Source: JAZGDL01 sp036477795 (GTDB lineage Bacteria; Planctomycetota; Phycisphaerae; UBA1845). From it: a stretch of 23,872 nucleotides of DNA. Where the stretch lies: positions 1-23,872 of the forward strand of contig JAZGDL010000261.1 in the NCBI GenBank assembly GCA_036477795.1. The letters are read 5' to 3'. Below the pieces are notes generated by a model that was not told where the DNA came from, made no database searches, and worked only from the letters and a program-made list of their open reading frames with translations. Positions within the stretch are counted from its first letter, which is position 1. Every line of letters begins with the position of its first letter. The position numbers and the translations under genes were made by a program. This document shows positions 1 to 7,323 of this stretch, piece by piece.

Positions 1-1
1 G

Positions 2-877
2 GCCACCGCAAATGCGCCCGTGGCAACATATCAGACCGTGCGCACCGCCCAGACCTCGCAACGGGCCATGCTGCGCCAATTGGAACTGCCCATGGAAAGC
101 TTCGGGCGGATCTCCCGCCGCTGCGCCGAACGCGGAATTGCCTTTCTGGCCACTCCGTTCGCCGACTCGGACGTCACCCACCTGGCGGCCGTCGGCGCCG
201 CCGCCATCAAGATTGCATCCACCGACCTGGTCGACGTCGCCCTTCTGGAACGGGCCTGTGGGGCGGACTTGCCGATCATCCTTTCCACCGGGGCCGCCGA
301 TGAAGACGAAATCGCCCAAGCCGTCCAACGCATCGAAGCATGCGGCGCCCGCGAACGGCTGGTGCTATTGCACTGCGTCAGCGCCTACCCCACCGCCATG
401 GACCACGCCAACCTGCGTGCGGTCCGAACCCTGCAGGATCGTTTCGCAACCATAGTGGGCTACAGCGACCACACCACCTCGACCCACACCGGAGCGCTGG
501 CCGTCGCTGCCGGCGCCTGCCTGCTGGAAAAGCATTTCACGCTCGACAGGCATGCACCGGGCCCGGACCACGCCATGTCGCTTGAGCCCCCTGCCCTGGC
601 TGAATACATCCGGCTCGCCCGACAGGCCCGCCAGGCCTTGGGTACCGGCTCCCTCGCCGTCCAGCGGATCGAACGCGAAGTCCGCGACGTCGGCAGAAAG
701 ATCATAGTGGCCGCCCGCGATATCAGCCGGGGCGAAACGCTCACCGCGGACATGCTCGCCTCGCGGAGGGCCGGTAGAGGCCTGTTGCCGACGCAGATGG
801 CCAAACTGCTCGGCAGGCGGACAGCCGTGGCTGTTGAAGCCGATACGCCATTGGTGTGGGAGATGCTCAGGGCATGA
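2..877 (+). CDS. neuB: N-acetylneuraminate (nonulosonate) synthase, 5' end cut by the window
   Basis: This enzyme condenses phosphoenolpyruvate with ManNAc or a related 6-carbon sugar to give a nonulosonic acid such as sialic or legionaminic acid, in the cytoplasm. The visible part holds the second half of the TIM-barrel domain, with GIAFLATPF, GYSDHT (about 459-476) and the signature EKHFTLDRHAPGPDH (about 527-571). From about residue 225 there is a C-terminal SAF/antifreeze-like domain (RKIIVAARDISRGE). The frame is open from base 2 and the upstream codons (ATANAPVATYQ) match the family, so the GTG at 20 is internal and the real start lies before the window. About 60 N-terminal residues of a usual 340-350 are missing. 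The stop overlaps the neuC start (ATGA at 874-877), so the two genes are translationally coupled. Whether the product is Neu5Ac, legionaminate or pseudaminate cannot be told from this fragment. Confidence 0.93.
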   Translation, partial: ATANAPVATYQTVRTAQTSQRAMLRQLELPMESFGRISRRCAERGIAFLATPFADSDVTHLAAVGAAAIKIASTDLVDVALLERACGADLPIILSTGAADEDEIAQAVQRIEACGARERLVLLHCVSAYPTAMDHANLRAVRTLQDRFATIVGYSDHTTSTHTGALAVAAGACLLEKHFTLDRHAPGPDHAMSLEPPALAEYIRLARQARQALGTGSLAVQRIEREVRDVGRKIIVAARDISRGETLTADMLASRRAGRGLLPTQMAKLLGRRTAVAVEADTPLVWEMLRA

Positions 878-2070
878 GCAGCGCTCAGCGACAGAAGCGG
901 CGGAAGCAGCGACGGCGTCGCGTCGCCGTGGTCACCGGGACCCGGGCGGAATACGGCCTGCTGCGAAGCACCATTGAAGCCATCGCAAAACACCCCCAGC
1001 TGCAACTGCAACTGGTAGTCACCGGTATGCACCTGCTCAAAAAGTTCGGGCACACCGTGCAGCAGATCGAAAGCGACGGCTGGAAAGTTGACGTCTGCGT
1101 ACCGATGCAACGCGGGACGGACCGTCCCCTCGATCAAGCAGAGGGCCTGGCCCGCGGCATCAGGGGTGTGGCGGCCTTCCTGGAACGGGCCGGAACCGAC
1201 GTGGTGCTGGTTCTCGGTGATCGTATCGAAGCGATGGCCGGCGCACTGGCAGCCACCACCACCGGGCGCTTCGTCGCCCACGTTCACGGTGGCGACGTCG
1301 CTCCGGGAGACCTCGATGAACAATTGCGGCACAGCCTCACCAAGTTGGCCCACATCCACCTGGCGGCCACACGGGACGCTGCCCGCCGCATCATCAAAAT
1401 GGGCGAAAGGCCCGAACACGTTCACGTCGTGGGCGCCCCCGGGCTCGACGACTTGTTTGCAATCGCCGCAAAACACCGATCAAGTGGGCGGGGTGCGGGT
1501 GCCACGGGCGGCTTGCCCGCCCGTGCGGGCGCGTTGATCATCCAGCACGCCTACGGCCGGGCCCCAACCGTCGAGGGCCGGGTCATGTCCGCCATCCTCA
1601 ATGCCGTGCGGGCAACAGATCTCGACGCCGTGATCATTTACCCGAACACCGATCGGGGTCACAGCGGTGTCCTCAGGGCCATCGAAAAGCACGCCCGGGC
1701 CGCGGACAACGGAAACCACCTGCGCGCCGTCAGGTCCCTCACCCGCGATCAGTATCTAGGCATGCTCTGCGGGGCAAAGGTGCTCATCGGTAACTCCTCC
1801 AGCGGCGTGATCGAAGCGCCCGTCGCCGGAACACCGTCCGTCAACGTGGGCGATCGTCAGGAAGGACGGCTCCGCGCCGGGCCGTCGGTGATCGACGCCG
1901 CCGAGTCACTATCGGACATTCGCCGGGGACTCGCCCAAGCTCTGCGACGACGTCCGAGAACTCTGACCAACACGCCCTACGGCGACGGGCAGGCCGGTCG
2001 ACGCATCGCCGCAGTCCTGGCACGCAAGCCTTTGAATGACACCTGCCGCCGCAAGAGAAGCACTTTTTGA
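874..2070 (+). CDS. neuC: UDP-N-acetylglucosamine 2-epimerase, hydrolysing (NeuC/LegG type)
   Basis: NeuC-type enzymes convert UDP-GlcNAc (or a relative) into free ManNAc and UDP, supplying the substrate of NeuB. Family motifs are clear: VAVVTGTRAEYGLL near the N-terminus, VLVLGDRIEAMAGA, HVHGGDVAPGDLDEQLRHSLTK, VVGAPGLDD, and GNSSSGVIEAP followed by PSVNVGDRQEGR near residues 310-335. ATG 874 is chosen because it overlaps the neuB stop; an in-frame GTG at 856 would lie deep in neuB. At 398 residues it is close to the family's 370-390. It starts with a very basic stretch (KRRKQRRRRV) that most relatives lack. Around residues 204-222 the usual linker between the two Rossmann lobes is replaced by a Gly/Ala/Arg-rich segment encoded by a perfect palindrome (1503-1525). 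The enzyme could equally serve legionaminic acid (LegG); neuC is the broad family name. Confidence 0.9.
   Translation: MSSAQRQKRRKQRRRRVAVVTGTRAEYGLLRSTIEAIAKHPQLQLQLVVTGMHLLKKFGHTVQQIESDGWKVDVCVPMQRGTDRPLDQAEGLARGIRGVAAFLERAGTDVVLVLGDRIEAMAGALAATTTGRFVAHVHGGDVAPGDLDEQLRHSLTKLAHIHLAATRDAARRIIKMGERPEHVHVVGAPGLDDLFAIAAKHRSSGRGAGATGGLPARAGALIIQHAYGRAPTVEGRVMSAILNAVRATDLDAVIIYPNTDRGHSGVLRAIEKHARAADNGNHLRAVRSLTRDQYLGMLCGAKVLIGNSSSGVIEAPVAGTPSVNVGDRQEGRLRAGPSVIDAAESLSDIRRGLAQALRRRPRTLTNTPYGDGQAGRRIAAVLARKPLNDTCRRKRSTF
1503..1525. repeat. Palindrome inside the neuC coding sequence
   Basis: CACGGGCGG (1503-1511), loop CTTGC, then CCGCCCGTG (1517-1525) form a perfect 9-bp stem. It lies in frame in neuC and encodes part of a low-complexity Gly/Ala/Arg linker. 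It resembles intergenic palindromes more than coding DNA, but no second copy exists in this window. Confidence 0.6.
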
Positions 2071-2175
2071 TTTTGCACTACGCGAGAAGTTCATTTCCCG
2101 CCGTTGGATCGACGATGTTTATTTCGAGTTGAACACTCGGGCCAGGATACCGTGCAGTGAGTCTGGGAGCGTGAC

Positions 2176-3063
2176 ATGACCGTGGACCTTGCGACGACCA
2201 GCAATCCCATCGTGGATGAAGCCCTCGCCAGATGCGGTGACATCGCGACCCTGCCTGAAGTCACCGCCAAGATCATAGAGCTGGTCGAGGACCACAACAG
2301 CAGCGCCCGCCAGATGCACGAAGTGATCAAGACGGACCCGGCGCTTTCCGCGCGGATGCTCAAGGTCGTCAACTCCGCCTTCTACGGCCTTCCCGGACAG
2401 ATCGCCAGCGTGGACCGTGCCATCGTCTTGCTGGGGCTGTCCGCGGTTAAGAACATCGCCATCGCCGCTTCGGTCTCCCGCATGTTCAAGGGGCAGGAGA
2501 TCGGAGGCGGCTTTACCGCCAAAGACCTTTGGAAGCACAGCGTCGCGGTGGCCGTCTCCGGCCGGCTGATCGCCAAGATCATCGGCTTCACCGGGGCCGC
2601 CGACGAGGTCTTCCTGGCCGGCTTGATTCACAACCTGGGAATCCTGGTCGCCCGGCAGGCCTTTCCGGAAAAGCTCAAGGAAGTCGTCGAGCGATGCATG
2701 GCCGCGGGGGGCGGCTTCCTCGAATTGCAGAACGAAATCATAGGCGCCGATCATCAGGCATTCGGCGCCGCCCTGACACAAAAATGGAAATTCCCGCGTG
2801 GGCTCCGTGCCGTCGTCGGCCACCACCTGGACCCCGAGAAGCTGGCGCCGGAGTTGCGCGACTTCGGCACCATCATCCACCTCGCCGTGATCCTCTGCTG
2901 CAAGGAGAAAATCGGCTTCTACCTCTCCGCCGACGGCGCTGAACTCACCGACGAACTGCTGGAGCACGTCCAACTGCAACGTGGTCAGATCGACGAACTG
3001 CTGGAAGAACTCGACGACAACATCGCCGCCGCAGAGGCCACTCTGGCAACCGGCGGAGGCTGA
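2176..3063 (+). CDS. HDOD domain signalling protein
   Basis: The protein has 295 residues and is almost entirely one HDOD domain, an HD-related fold without a full catalytic metal site that is found in regulators of motility, stress and cyclic-di-GMP-linked signalling. The typical opening is seen at about residues 20-95: LPEVTAKIIELVEDHNSSA, IKTDPALSARMLKVVNSAFYG, and VDRAIVLLGLSAVKNIA. A later HDOD segment reads FLAGLIHNLGILV (about 150). There is no receiver, GGDEF or EAL domain, so it is a stand-alone HDOD protein. The C-terminus is acidic and helical, ending in a small Ala/Gly tail. ATG 2176 has a GGGAG six bases upstream. It is separated from neuC by 105 bp and converges with recG. The specific pathway cannot be inferred from its neighbours. 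Confidence 0.88.
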   Translation: MTVDLATTSNPIVDEALARCGDIATLPEVTAKIIELVEDHNSSARQMHEVIKTDPALSARMLKVVNSAFYGLPGQIASVDRAIVLLGLSAVKNIAIAASVSRMFKGQEIGGGFTAKDLWKHSVAVAVSGRLIAKIIGFTGAADEVFLAGLIHNLGILVARQAFPEKLKEVVERCMAAGGGFLELQNEIIGADHQAFGAALTQKWKFPRGLRAVVGHHLDPEKLAPELRDFGTIIHLAVILCCKEKIGFYLSADGAELTDELLEHVQLQRGQIDELLEELDDNIAAAEATLATGGG

Positions 3064-3075
3064 TCCTACCAGGCG

Positions 3076-3093
3076 CCCGCCGTTGTTACGCGG
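3076..3093. repeat. Orphan copy of the recG 3' end (18-bp direct repeat, left)
   Basis: This 18-bp stretch, CCCGCCGTTGTTACGCGG, is identical to 3201-3218, which contains the recG stop codon and last codons on the minus strand. The two copies bracket the palindromic element at 3094-3200. Confidence 0.75.
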
Positions 3094-3200
3094 GCGGGTG
3101 CCCCACCTTCTCTGAAGGTGGGGGCTGGATGATTCGACGAGGTCCGACGTTGGCGTGTGGATCATCGTGTTCCCCACCTCGAAACGAGGTGGGCCACCCA
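3094..3200. repeat. Two-hairpin repeat element, copy 1
   Basis: About 107 bp with a hairpin at each end: CCCCACCTTC-TCT-GAAGGTGGGG (3101-3123) and CCCACCTCG-AAA-CGAGGTGGG (3173-3193). The spacer includes TTGGCGTGTGGATCATCGTG. A second copy with nearly the same spacer lies at 13831-13854 plus 13988-14080, and a relative with a different spacer at 12567-12660. It sits between the convergent HDOD and recG genes. Neither hairpin is followed by a T-run, so it is a dispersed repeat rather than a classic terminator. Confidence 0.85.
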
Positions 3201-3218
3201 CCCGCCGTTGTTACGCGG
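3201..3218. repeat. 18-bp direct repeat (right), spanning the recG stop codon
   Basis: Identical to 3076-3093. The recG stop (TAA, complement of 3211-3213) lies within it, so the left copy looks like a duplicate of the gene end made when the element between them arrived. Confidence 0.75.
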
Positions 3219-5289
3219 CGTCTATCCACTGCATCAGTTCGCCGAAACGGCGGACCAACGCCTCACGCAACAGCCGATGCTCCGCGGCGCGTAACCACGG
3301 ATCACGCGCGCAGATGCTCGCCGCGTCGTCACGGGCCATCTCCAACAAATCCATGTCCTGGACCAGATCCGCCGCTCGGAAGCGGGGCAGACCGTGCTGC
3401 CGCTTGCCCAGCAATTCGCCCGGGCCGCGAAGGCGGAGATCCTCTTCGGCGATCTGAAATCCATCATTGGTGCGCCGCAGCACCTCGAGCCGCTGCACCG
3501 CAGGACCTTCTCGGGCGTCGGTTACCATGAAACAGCATGAATCACGGGTCCCGCGTCCGATCCGTCCGCGGAGTTGATGGAGCTGGCTCAGGCCGAACCG
3601 CTCGGCGTGCTGAATCACCATCACCGTGGCGGCGGGCACGTCGACGCCTACCTCAACCACGGTGGTGGCCACCAGAACCTGAATCGCCCCGGAGTGAAAC
3701 CTTTCCATCACCGACTCCCGCTCCTGGCTCACCATACGCCCGTGCAGCAAGCCGACTTCAATGCCGGCCAACGGCCCGGCCCGCAGCCGCTCATATTCCG
3801 ACACGGCTGCCTGAAGGGGCAGAGCCTCCGACTCTTCCACCAGCGGATACACCACATAGCCCTGCTCACCGTCGGCGATGCGCTCGCGCAGATAGCCCCA
3901 CGCTTCGCCCACTTGTCTGGTTTGAACAATGCGCGTCTCAACGGGCCTCCGACCGGCCGGCGCATCACGAATGGTGCTGACATCCAGATCACCGAAAAAG
4001 GTCATCGCCAAGGTGCGCGGAATGGGGGTCGCCGTCATCACCAGACAGTGCGGCGTCTCACCCTTACGCCGCGCCGCCGCTCGCTGGGCCACACCGAACT
4101 TGTGCTGCTCATCGATGATCAACAGGCCCAGGTCGGAAAACCGCACGTCCCGCTCGATCAAGGCGTGCGTGCCGATCAACAGATGCAGCGAACCGTCGCC
4201 CGCCGTTCGGATCACCTGGTCTCGTTGCTTAGCGGGCAAGCCGCCCACCAGCTTGCCGATGCGAACCCGGCTGCCCGAGAGCGTCTCGCCGACTTTACGC
4301 CAGTGTTGGTCCGCCAGAATCTCGGTGGGGGCCAGGATGGCCACCTGACGCTTGTTGGCAATAGCCACCAAGGCCGCGTAAACGGCCACCGCGGTCTTGC
4401 CCGAGCCGACGTCCCCCTGTAGCAGGCGGTTCATTGGTTGTGAGACCGCCAGATCAGCCACGATCTGGGCCACTGCCTGGTTCTGCCCGGCCGTGAGTGA
4501 AAATGGGAAGCGCTGGCGAATACGAGCATCGATCGTCGGGGAAGTAGCCAGCGGTGCCGCCCGCTGACGTGACCGCCGGTAGTGCCGGGCGGTCTGCACC
4601 GCCAGTTGAAACAGCAGCAGTTCGTCGTACGCCAGACGCTTGCGGGCCACCGTCGCGTCGCCCAACCGAACCGGACGGTGAACCCGTGCCACCGCCGTAG
4701 GGCGCGGCGGCAAATCCCGCTTCTTGCGCACCCATGCGGGAAGATAATCAGTGACAGATCCTGTCACTTTGGGAAGCACTTCCGCGATGATGCGTGCGAT
4801 GGTCTTCGAATTGAGTTGCGCCGTAGCTGGATAGACCGGCTCGAACCGATCCTGGTCTTCGTCAAATGGATCGCCGTCGGCATCGACGATGTCGAACCGC
4901 GGGTTGACCAGTTGGGCGTCGTCGCGATAGGTCCCCACCTTGCCGGTCATGCGAATGATCCGGCCGGCACCGACGCTGTCGGCCACGTAGGGTGCGTTAA
5001 ACCAACGTGCGAAACAGCGGCCGGTCCCATCTTCCACCCGTGCCACAACGCTCCCACCCCGCACACCGCCCCGCCGCCGGACGGACGTGACGGTGCCGAT
5101 CACCGTGGCCACCTCGTCCAACCGCAAGTGTCCGATAGGAACCGATTTGGGAAATGTTTCGTAGCGAAAAGGAATATGCTCAATCAGATCGCCGACGGTC
5201 TCTACATCAAGCGACCGGAAGTGCTCAGCACGGGCCGGACCGACACCGCGAATGAATTGAACCGACGTGCTAAGGTCGATGGTCTGCAC
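3211..5289 (-). CDS. recG: ATP-dependent DNA helicase RecG
   Basis: RecG remodels stalled replication forks and branch-migrates Holliday junctions. The N-terminal helix-hairpin-like opening (VQFIRGVGPARAEHF) and the wedge/OB domain (about residues 60-150, with GTVTSVRRRGGVRGG) precede the SF2 helicase core. Visible motifs are Walker A GDVGSGKT (about 292-299), GTHALIE, motif II DEQH (about 393), MTATPIPRTLAM and the C-terminal VATTVVEVGVDVPAA plus QLRGRIGRG. At 692 residues it is full length. The start is GTG 5289, because the only nearby ATG (complement of 5312-5314) is out of frame and the GTG start fits the family N-terminus. No strong Shine-Dalgarno is seen. Its upstream DNA is a duplicated fragment of the LysM gene's 3' end plus a repeat element, so its promoter may have been displaced or supplied by that insertion. 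Confidence 0.96.
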   Translation of the reverse strand: MQTIDLSTSVQFIRGVGPARAEHFRSLDVETVGDLIEHIPFRYETFPKSVPIGHLRLDEVATVIGTVTSVRRRGGVRGGSVVARVEDGTGRCFARWFNAPYVADSVGAGRIIRMTGKVGTYRDDAQLVNPRFDIVDADGDPFDEDQDRFEPVYPATAQLNSKTIARIIAEVLPKVTGSVTDYLPAWVRKKRDLPPRPTAVARVHRPVRLGDATVARKRLAYDELLLFQLAVQTARHYRRSRQRAAPLATSPTIDARIRQRFPFSLTAGQNQAVAQIVADLAVSQPMNRLLQGDVGSGKTAVAVYAALVAIANKRQVAILAPTEILADQHWRKVGETLSGSRVRIGKLVGGLPAKQRDQVIRTAGDGSLHLLIGTHALIERDVRFSDLGLLIIDEQHKFGVAQRAAARRKGETPHCLVMTATPIPRTLAMTFFGDLDVSTIRDAPAGRRPVETRIVQTRQVGEAWGYLRERIADGEQGYVVYPLVEESEALPLQAAVSEYERLRAGPLAGIEVGLLHGRMVSQERESVMERFHSGAIQVLVATTVVEVGVDVPAATVMVIQHAERFGLSQLHQLRGRIGRGTRDSCCFMVTDAREGPAVQRLEVLRRTNDGFQIAEEDLRLRGPGELLGKRQHGLPRFRAADLVQDMDLLEMARDDAASICARDPWLRAAEHRLLREALVRRFGELMQWIDAA

Positions 5290-5304
5290 TGCTGTCGCGT
5301 GCCG

Positions 5305-5355
5305 GCGCTGTCATGTTAGCCGCCCTACGGAATATCAAGCTCCTGCCCGACCAGA
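5305..5355. repeat. Orphan copy of the LysM-gene 3' end (51-bp direct repeat, left)
   Basis: Fifty of 51 bases match 5469-5519, which holds the last codons (LVGQELDIP) and stop of the LysM gene on the minus strand. This copy is detached from any LysM ORF and sits 16 bp upstream of the recG start codon. It ends exactly where the composite palindromic element begins (5356). Confidence 0.9.
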
Positions 5356-5468
5356 CGCTGGACCGAGAATCCCTTCTCGGTCCCCCTTCCTGGCGGGCCA
5401 CGGGAAGGGATTCCCGTAGCGGATGGGTGCGAGAAAGGATTCTCGCACCAGCACTTGTCGCCTACTTT
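5356..5468. repeat. Composite palindromic element, copy 1
   Basis: It starts with CGCTGGACC, then holds the hairpin ACCGAGAA-TCCC-TTCTCGGT, a variable middle (GGGAAGGGATTCCC), and the hairpin GGTGCGAGAA-AGGA-TTCTCGCACC followed by AGCACTT, ending near 5456. The remaining 13 bases lead into the second copy of the direct repeat. The same architecture with another middle occurs at 23258-23420, and an inverted short version at 22118-22187. The element separates the LysM gene from recG. Confidence 0.85.
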
Positions 5469-5519
5469 GCGCTGTCGTGTTAGCCGCCCTACGGAATATC
5501 AAGCTCCTGCCCGACCAGA
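5469..5519. repeat. 51-bp direct repeat (right), spanning the LysM-gene stop codon
   Basis: This is the copy that still belongs to the LysM lipoprotein gene; it differs from 5305-5355 at a single base. Confidence 0.9.
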
Positions 5520-5905
5520 AGCACATCCGGAGACCTCAGAACATCGCGATTGGCTTCGTAAATATCCTTCCAGCGTGACGCGTCTCCGTAGTAACGTCGC
5601 GCCAGACCGTAAAGCGTATCACCATTGGCCACGGTGTGCGTCGAACCCGGCGAAGCTGTCAACGCCAAGGAGTCGGGCGTGCCGGCGAACGAAGCGTAAC
5701 CGGTGTCCGCGTAGGCCGGCTCCCGGTACGGAGCCGGTGCCTGGTACGGTTGGATATCGCCGCTGTCGGTGACGTAGAGATCGGGCTGCAGCGTCCCATA
5801 GTCAGCCTCCGCCGACTGTATCGGCTCAGCCGTCGGCTTTGCCTTCTGACAACCCATGGAAACGCCCGCGATAACCATCAATAAAGAAAGTGCAATCCGT
5901 CGCAT
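5489..5905 (-). CDS. LysM-domain lipoprotein
   Basis: A 138-residue exported protein. The N-terminus MRRIALSLLMVIAGVSMGC is a lipoprotein signal peptide with a lipobox ending at Cys19. A Pro/Tyr/Ala-rich linker follows (residues about 20-88). The C-terminal 50 residues form one LysM domain (HTVANGDTLYGLARRYYGD ... LLVGQELDIP), which binds glycan strands of peptidoglycan. The protein is thus likely anchored in a membrane and touches the cell wall. ATG 5905 has GGGAGAG eight bases upstream on the minus strand. It follows the glycosyltransferase gene in the same direction, but a 206-bp gap containing a palindromic repeat separates them, so it probably has its own promoter. Its 3' end is duplicated at 5305-5355. 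The exact role is unknown. Confidence 0.88.
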   Translation of the reverse strand: MRRIALSLLMVIAGVSMGCQKAKPTAEPIQSAEADYGTLQPDLYVTDSGDIQPYQAPAPYREPAYADTGYASFAGTPDSLALTASPGSTHTVANGDTLYGLARRYYGDASRWKDIYEANRDVLRSPDVLLVGQELDIP

Positions 5906-5960
5906 AAAATGCTCTCCCGTTCAACAAATAAACCCGCGCCAATTCAACAGGACAGTGCCA

Positions 5961-6062
5961 ATTCGTTCGCGAACTCTCCTCTAAAGCCCACGGATTGCAA
6001 TCCGTGGGTCCGTCGAACCACAGTTTCACGCCTCCTATTCAAGGGGTCGTTCACCATTATGT
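5961..6062. repeat. Palindrome-centred repeat, copy A
   Basis: The core at 5987-6008 is a perfect 22-bp palindrome with no loop: CCCACGGATTG followed by its reverse complement. Conserved flanks are ATTCGTTCGCGAAC on the left and CGTCGAACCAC plus GTTTCACGCC on the right. Copies B (8337-8446) and C (8462-8560) share core and flanks in the same orientation. Copy A fills the gap upstream of the LysM gene and downstream of the glycosyltransferase gene. Confidence 0.85.
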
Positions 6063-6111
6063 ATATGCGCTGTCATGCTACGATGCGATCATAAAGTCTA
6101 CGCAGTGTGCG

Positions 6112-6876
6112 TCAAGCATTATTCCCGCGATCATCACGCCGGACGCGCCCCGTACTCTCTTTGATATGTCGGCGAAGACGGAAAAGCTCAACGAAAGCGC
6201 GCCCGATCACCTTGAGGTTGGCGCCGCTCTGCTCGCCGGCTATGCGCGGATGATGGTGTACGCCGACCTGTCCGATGCGGTAGCCGAGGTTCTTGGCCTT
6301 GGCCAGTATCTCGGCATCGATCAGGGCCCCCGTAGAACGCATCTCGATGGCGTCGAACAGCTCGCGCGGGAAAATCTTGAAGGCGCAGTCAATATCGCGC
6401 AGTCGCATGCCGAATACCAGATTCACAAGCCACGTCCAGGCCCAGGCGTTCAGCTTGCGGACGGCTGAATCCTTCCGATCCACACGGTAGGCGCTGACGA
6501 TATCATACCGGTCCAGCAGGGGGAGCAGCCGCCCGATCTCCTCAAAGTCGAACTGCCCGTCGCCGTCGGTGTAGAAGACCCACTCCTTGGACGCCTCGCG
6601 AAAGCCGCGGGCCAGTGCCCCTCCGTAGCCCAGATTGGTGTCATTGTGCACCGCCCGGACCTGCGGATGCTGCCGAGCTAGTGCATCCGCCAGCTCGCCG
6701 GTACGGTCCGAACTCCCGTCATTGACGATGATCACCTCGAAATCGTCGCTGAATCTGGCCGCAGCCTGCAGGGCCCGCGCCGTGGTGCGCTCGACGTTGG
6801 CTTCTTCGTTGTAACAGGGAAAGAAAACGGTCAGGGGCAACCGGCGGCGGACAGGTGTGGGCACCGCATCAGACAT
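6112..6876 (-). CDS. GT2 family glycosyltransferase (dolichyl-phosphate mannose synthase-like)
   Basis: A 254-residue GT-A enzyme expected to move a sugar from a nucleotide donor to a polyprenyl phosphate or other acceptor at the inner face of the membrane. Family features are LTVFFPCYNEEANVE (about 14-28), VIIVNDGSSDRTGE (about 48-61), NLGYGGALARGF, and the metal-binding DGDGQFD (about 103-109). The C-terminal half has the DPM1/GtrB-like RDIDCAFKIFPRELF and the acidic GALIDAEILAKA. There is no obvious C-terminal transmembrane pair, so it resembles the short soluble DPM1 type rather than GtrB. ATG 6876 lies 12 bp after the stop of the zinc-ribbon bactofilin gene, so it is very likely co-transcribed with the bactofilins. 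No good Shine-Dalgarno is seen, which suggests coupling. Donor and acceptor are unknown. Confidence 0.88.
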   Translation of the reverse strand: MSDAVPTPVRRRLPLTVFFPCYNEEANVERTTARALQAAARFSDDFEVIIVNDGSSDRTGELADALARQHPQVRAVHNDTNLGYGGALARGFREASKEWVFYTDGDGQFDFEEIGRLLPLLDRYDIVSAYRVDRKDSAVRKLNAWAWTWLVNLVFGMRLRDIDCAFKIFPRELFDAIEMRSTGALIDAEILAKAKNLGYRIGQVGVHHHPRIAGEQSGANLKVIGRAFVELFRLRRHIKESTGRVRRDDRGNNA

Positions 6877-6888
6877 TGGAGCACGCGG

Positions 6889-7302
6889 TCAATGCGGCGG
6901 GTCCGCCGATTCAGGTTGGATCCGACAAAAGCCGTTCAGTTGGGCACCGCTGTTCACCACCAGACGCGTCGCGCAGATATCACCCCGCACCTGGCCGGTG
7001 GCCGCCACTTGAACGACACCGCGGGCTTCGACGTCGCCCTGCACCCGGCCACGCACCATGAGATTCTCCGCCCGAATCGGCGCCGATACCAACCCGCCCT
7101 TCTCGACCACAATATCCCCACAGGTCGCGAACAGGCGGCTGGCGTGATAGGTCTTGATCTTGTAATTCTCGAGGATCAGCCGCTTCTTGCAGTTTGGGCA
7201 GAACACGGACATAGCCCGTCGGGCGACGTCGACCGCGCCGCCGCAGTGGGTGCAGACCACACTTTTCTGACGGCTGCTACGGGCCGTCGAAGGCTTCGGC
7301 AT
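6889..7302 (-). CDS. Bactofilin with N-terminal zinc ribbon
   Basis: A 137-residue protein that fuses a zinc ribbon to a bactofilin domain. Residues about 17-40 carry CTHCGG and CPNCKKR, a CxxC...CxxC ribbon. From about residue 60 the pattern VEKGGLVSAPIRAENLMVRGRVQGDVEARGVV (shown here in short parts: APIRAENLMVRG, VQGDVEARGV, GQVRGDICATRLVV) is the repeating right-handed beta-helix of bactofilins (DUF583). Bactofilins polymerise without nucleotides into membrane-associated filaments that position envelope enzymes. It lies 21 bp after a second bactofilin gene and 12 bp before the glycosyltransferase gene. The ribbon may recruit a partner or nucleic acid; that is inference. A role in placing the neighbouring glycosyltransferase is also only suggested by the context. 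Confidence 0.85.
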   Translation of the reverse strand: MPKPSTARSSRQKSVVCTHCGGAVDVARRAMSVFCPNCKKRLILENYKIKTYHASRLFATCGDIVVEKGGLVSAPIRAENLMVRGRVQGDVEARGVVQVAATGQVRGDICATRLVVNSGAQLNGFCRIQPESADPPH

Positions 7303-7323
7303 GGCACTTACATCGTCCGCAGG

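Noticed and set aside
460..1476. Long minus-strand ORF (338 aa) opposite neuB/neuC
   Set aside because: It is the antisense shadow of two well-recognised genes in GC-rich DNA and has no domain features of its own.
3101..3193. Bidirectional intrinsic terminator between the HDOD gene and recG
   Set aside because: Both hairpins are strong, but neither has a T-run and the same element occurs at other sites, so only a dispersed repeat is claimed.
2119..3201. Long minus-strand ORF (360 aa) opposite the HDOD gene
   Set aside because: It runs through the repeat element and mirrors the HDOD codons; its protein is low-complexity and unrecognisable.
3574..5319. Plus-strand ORFs opposite recG (up to 282 aa)
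   Set aside because: They are shadows of recG, whose motifs are complete on the minus strand.
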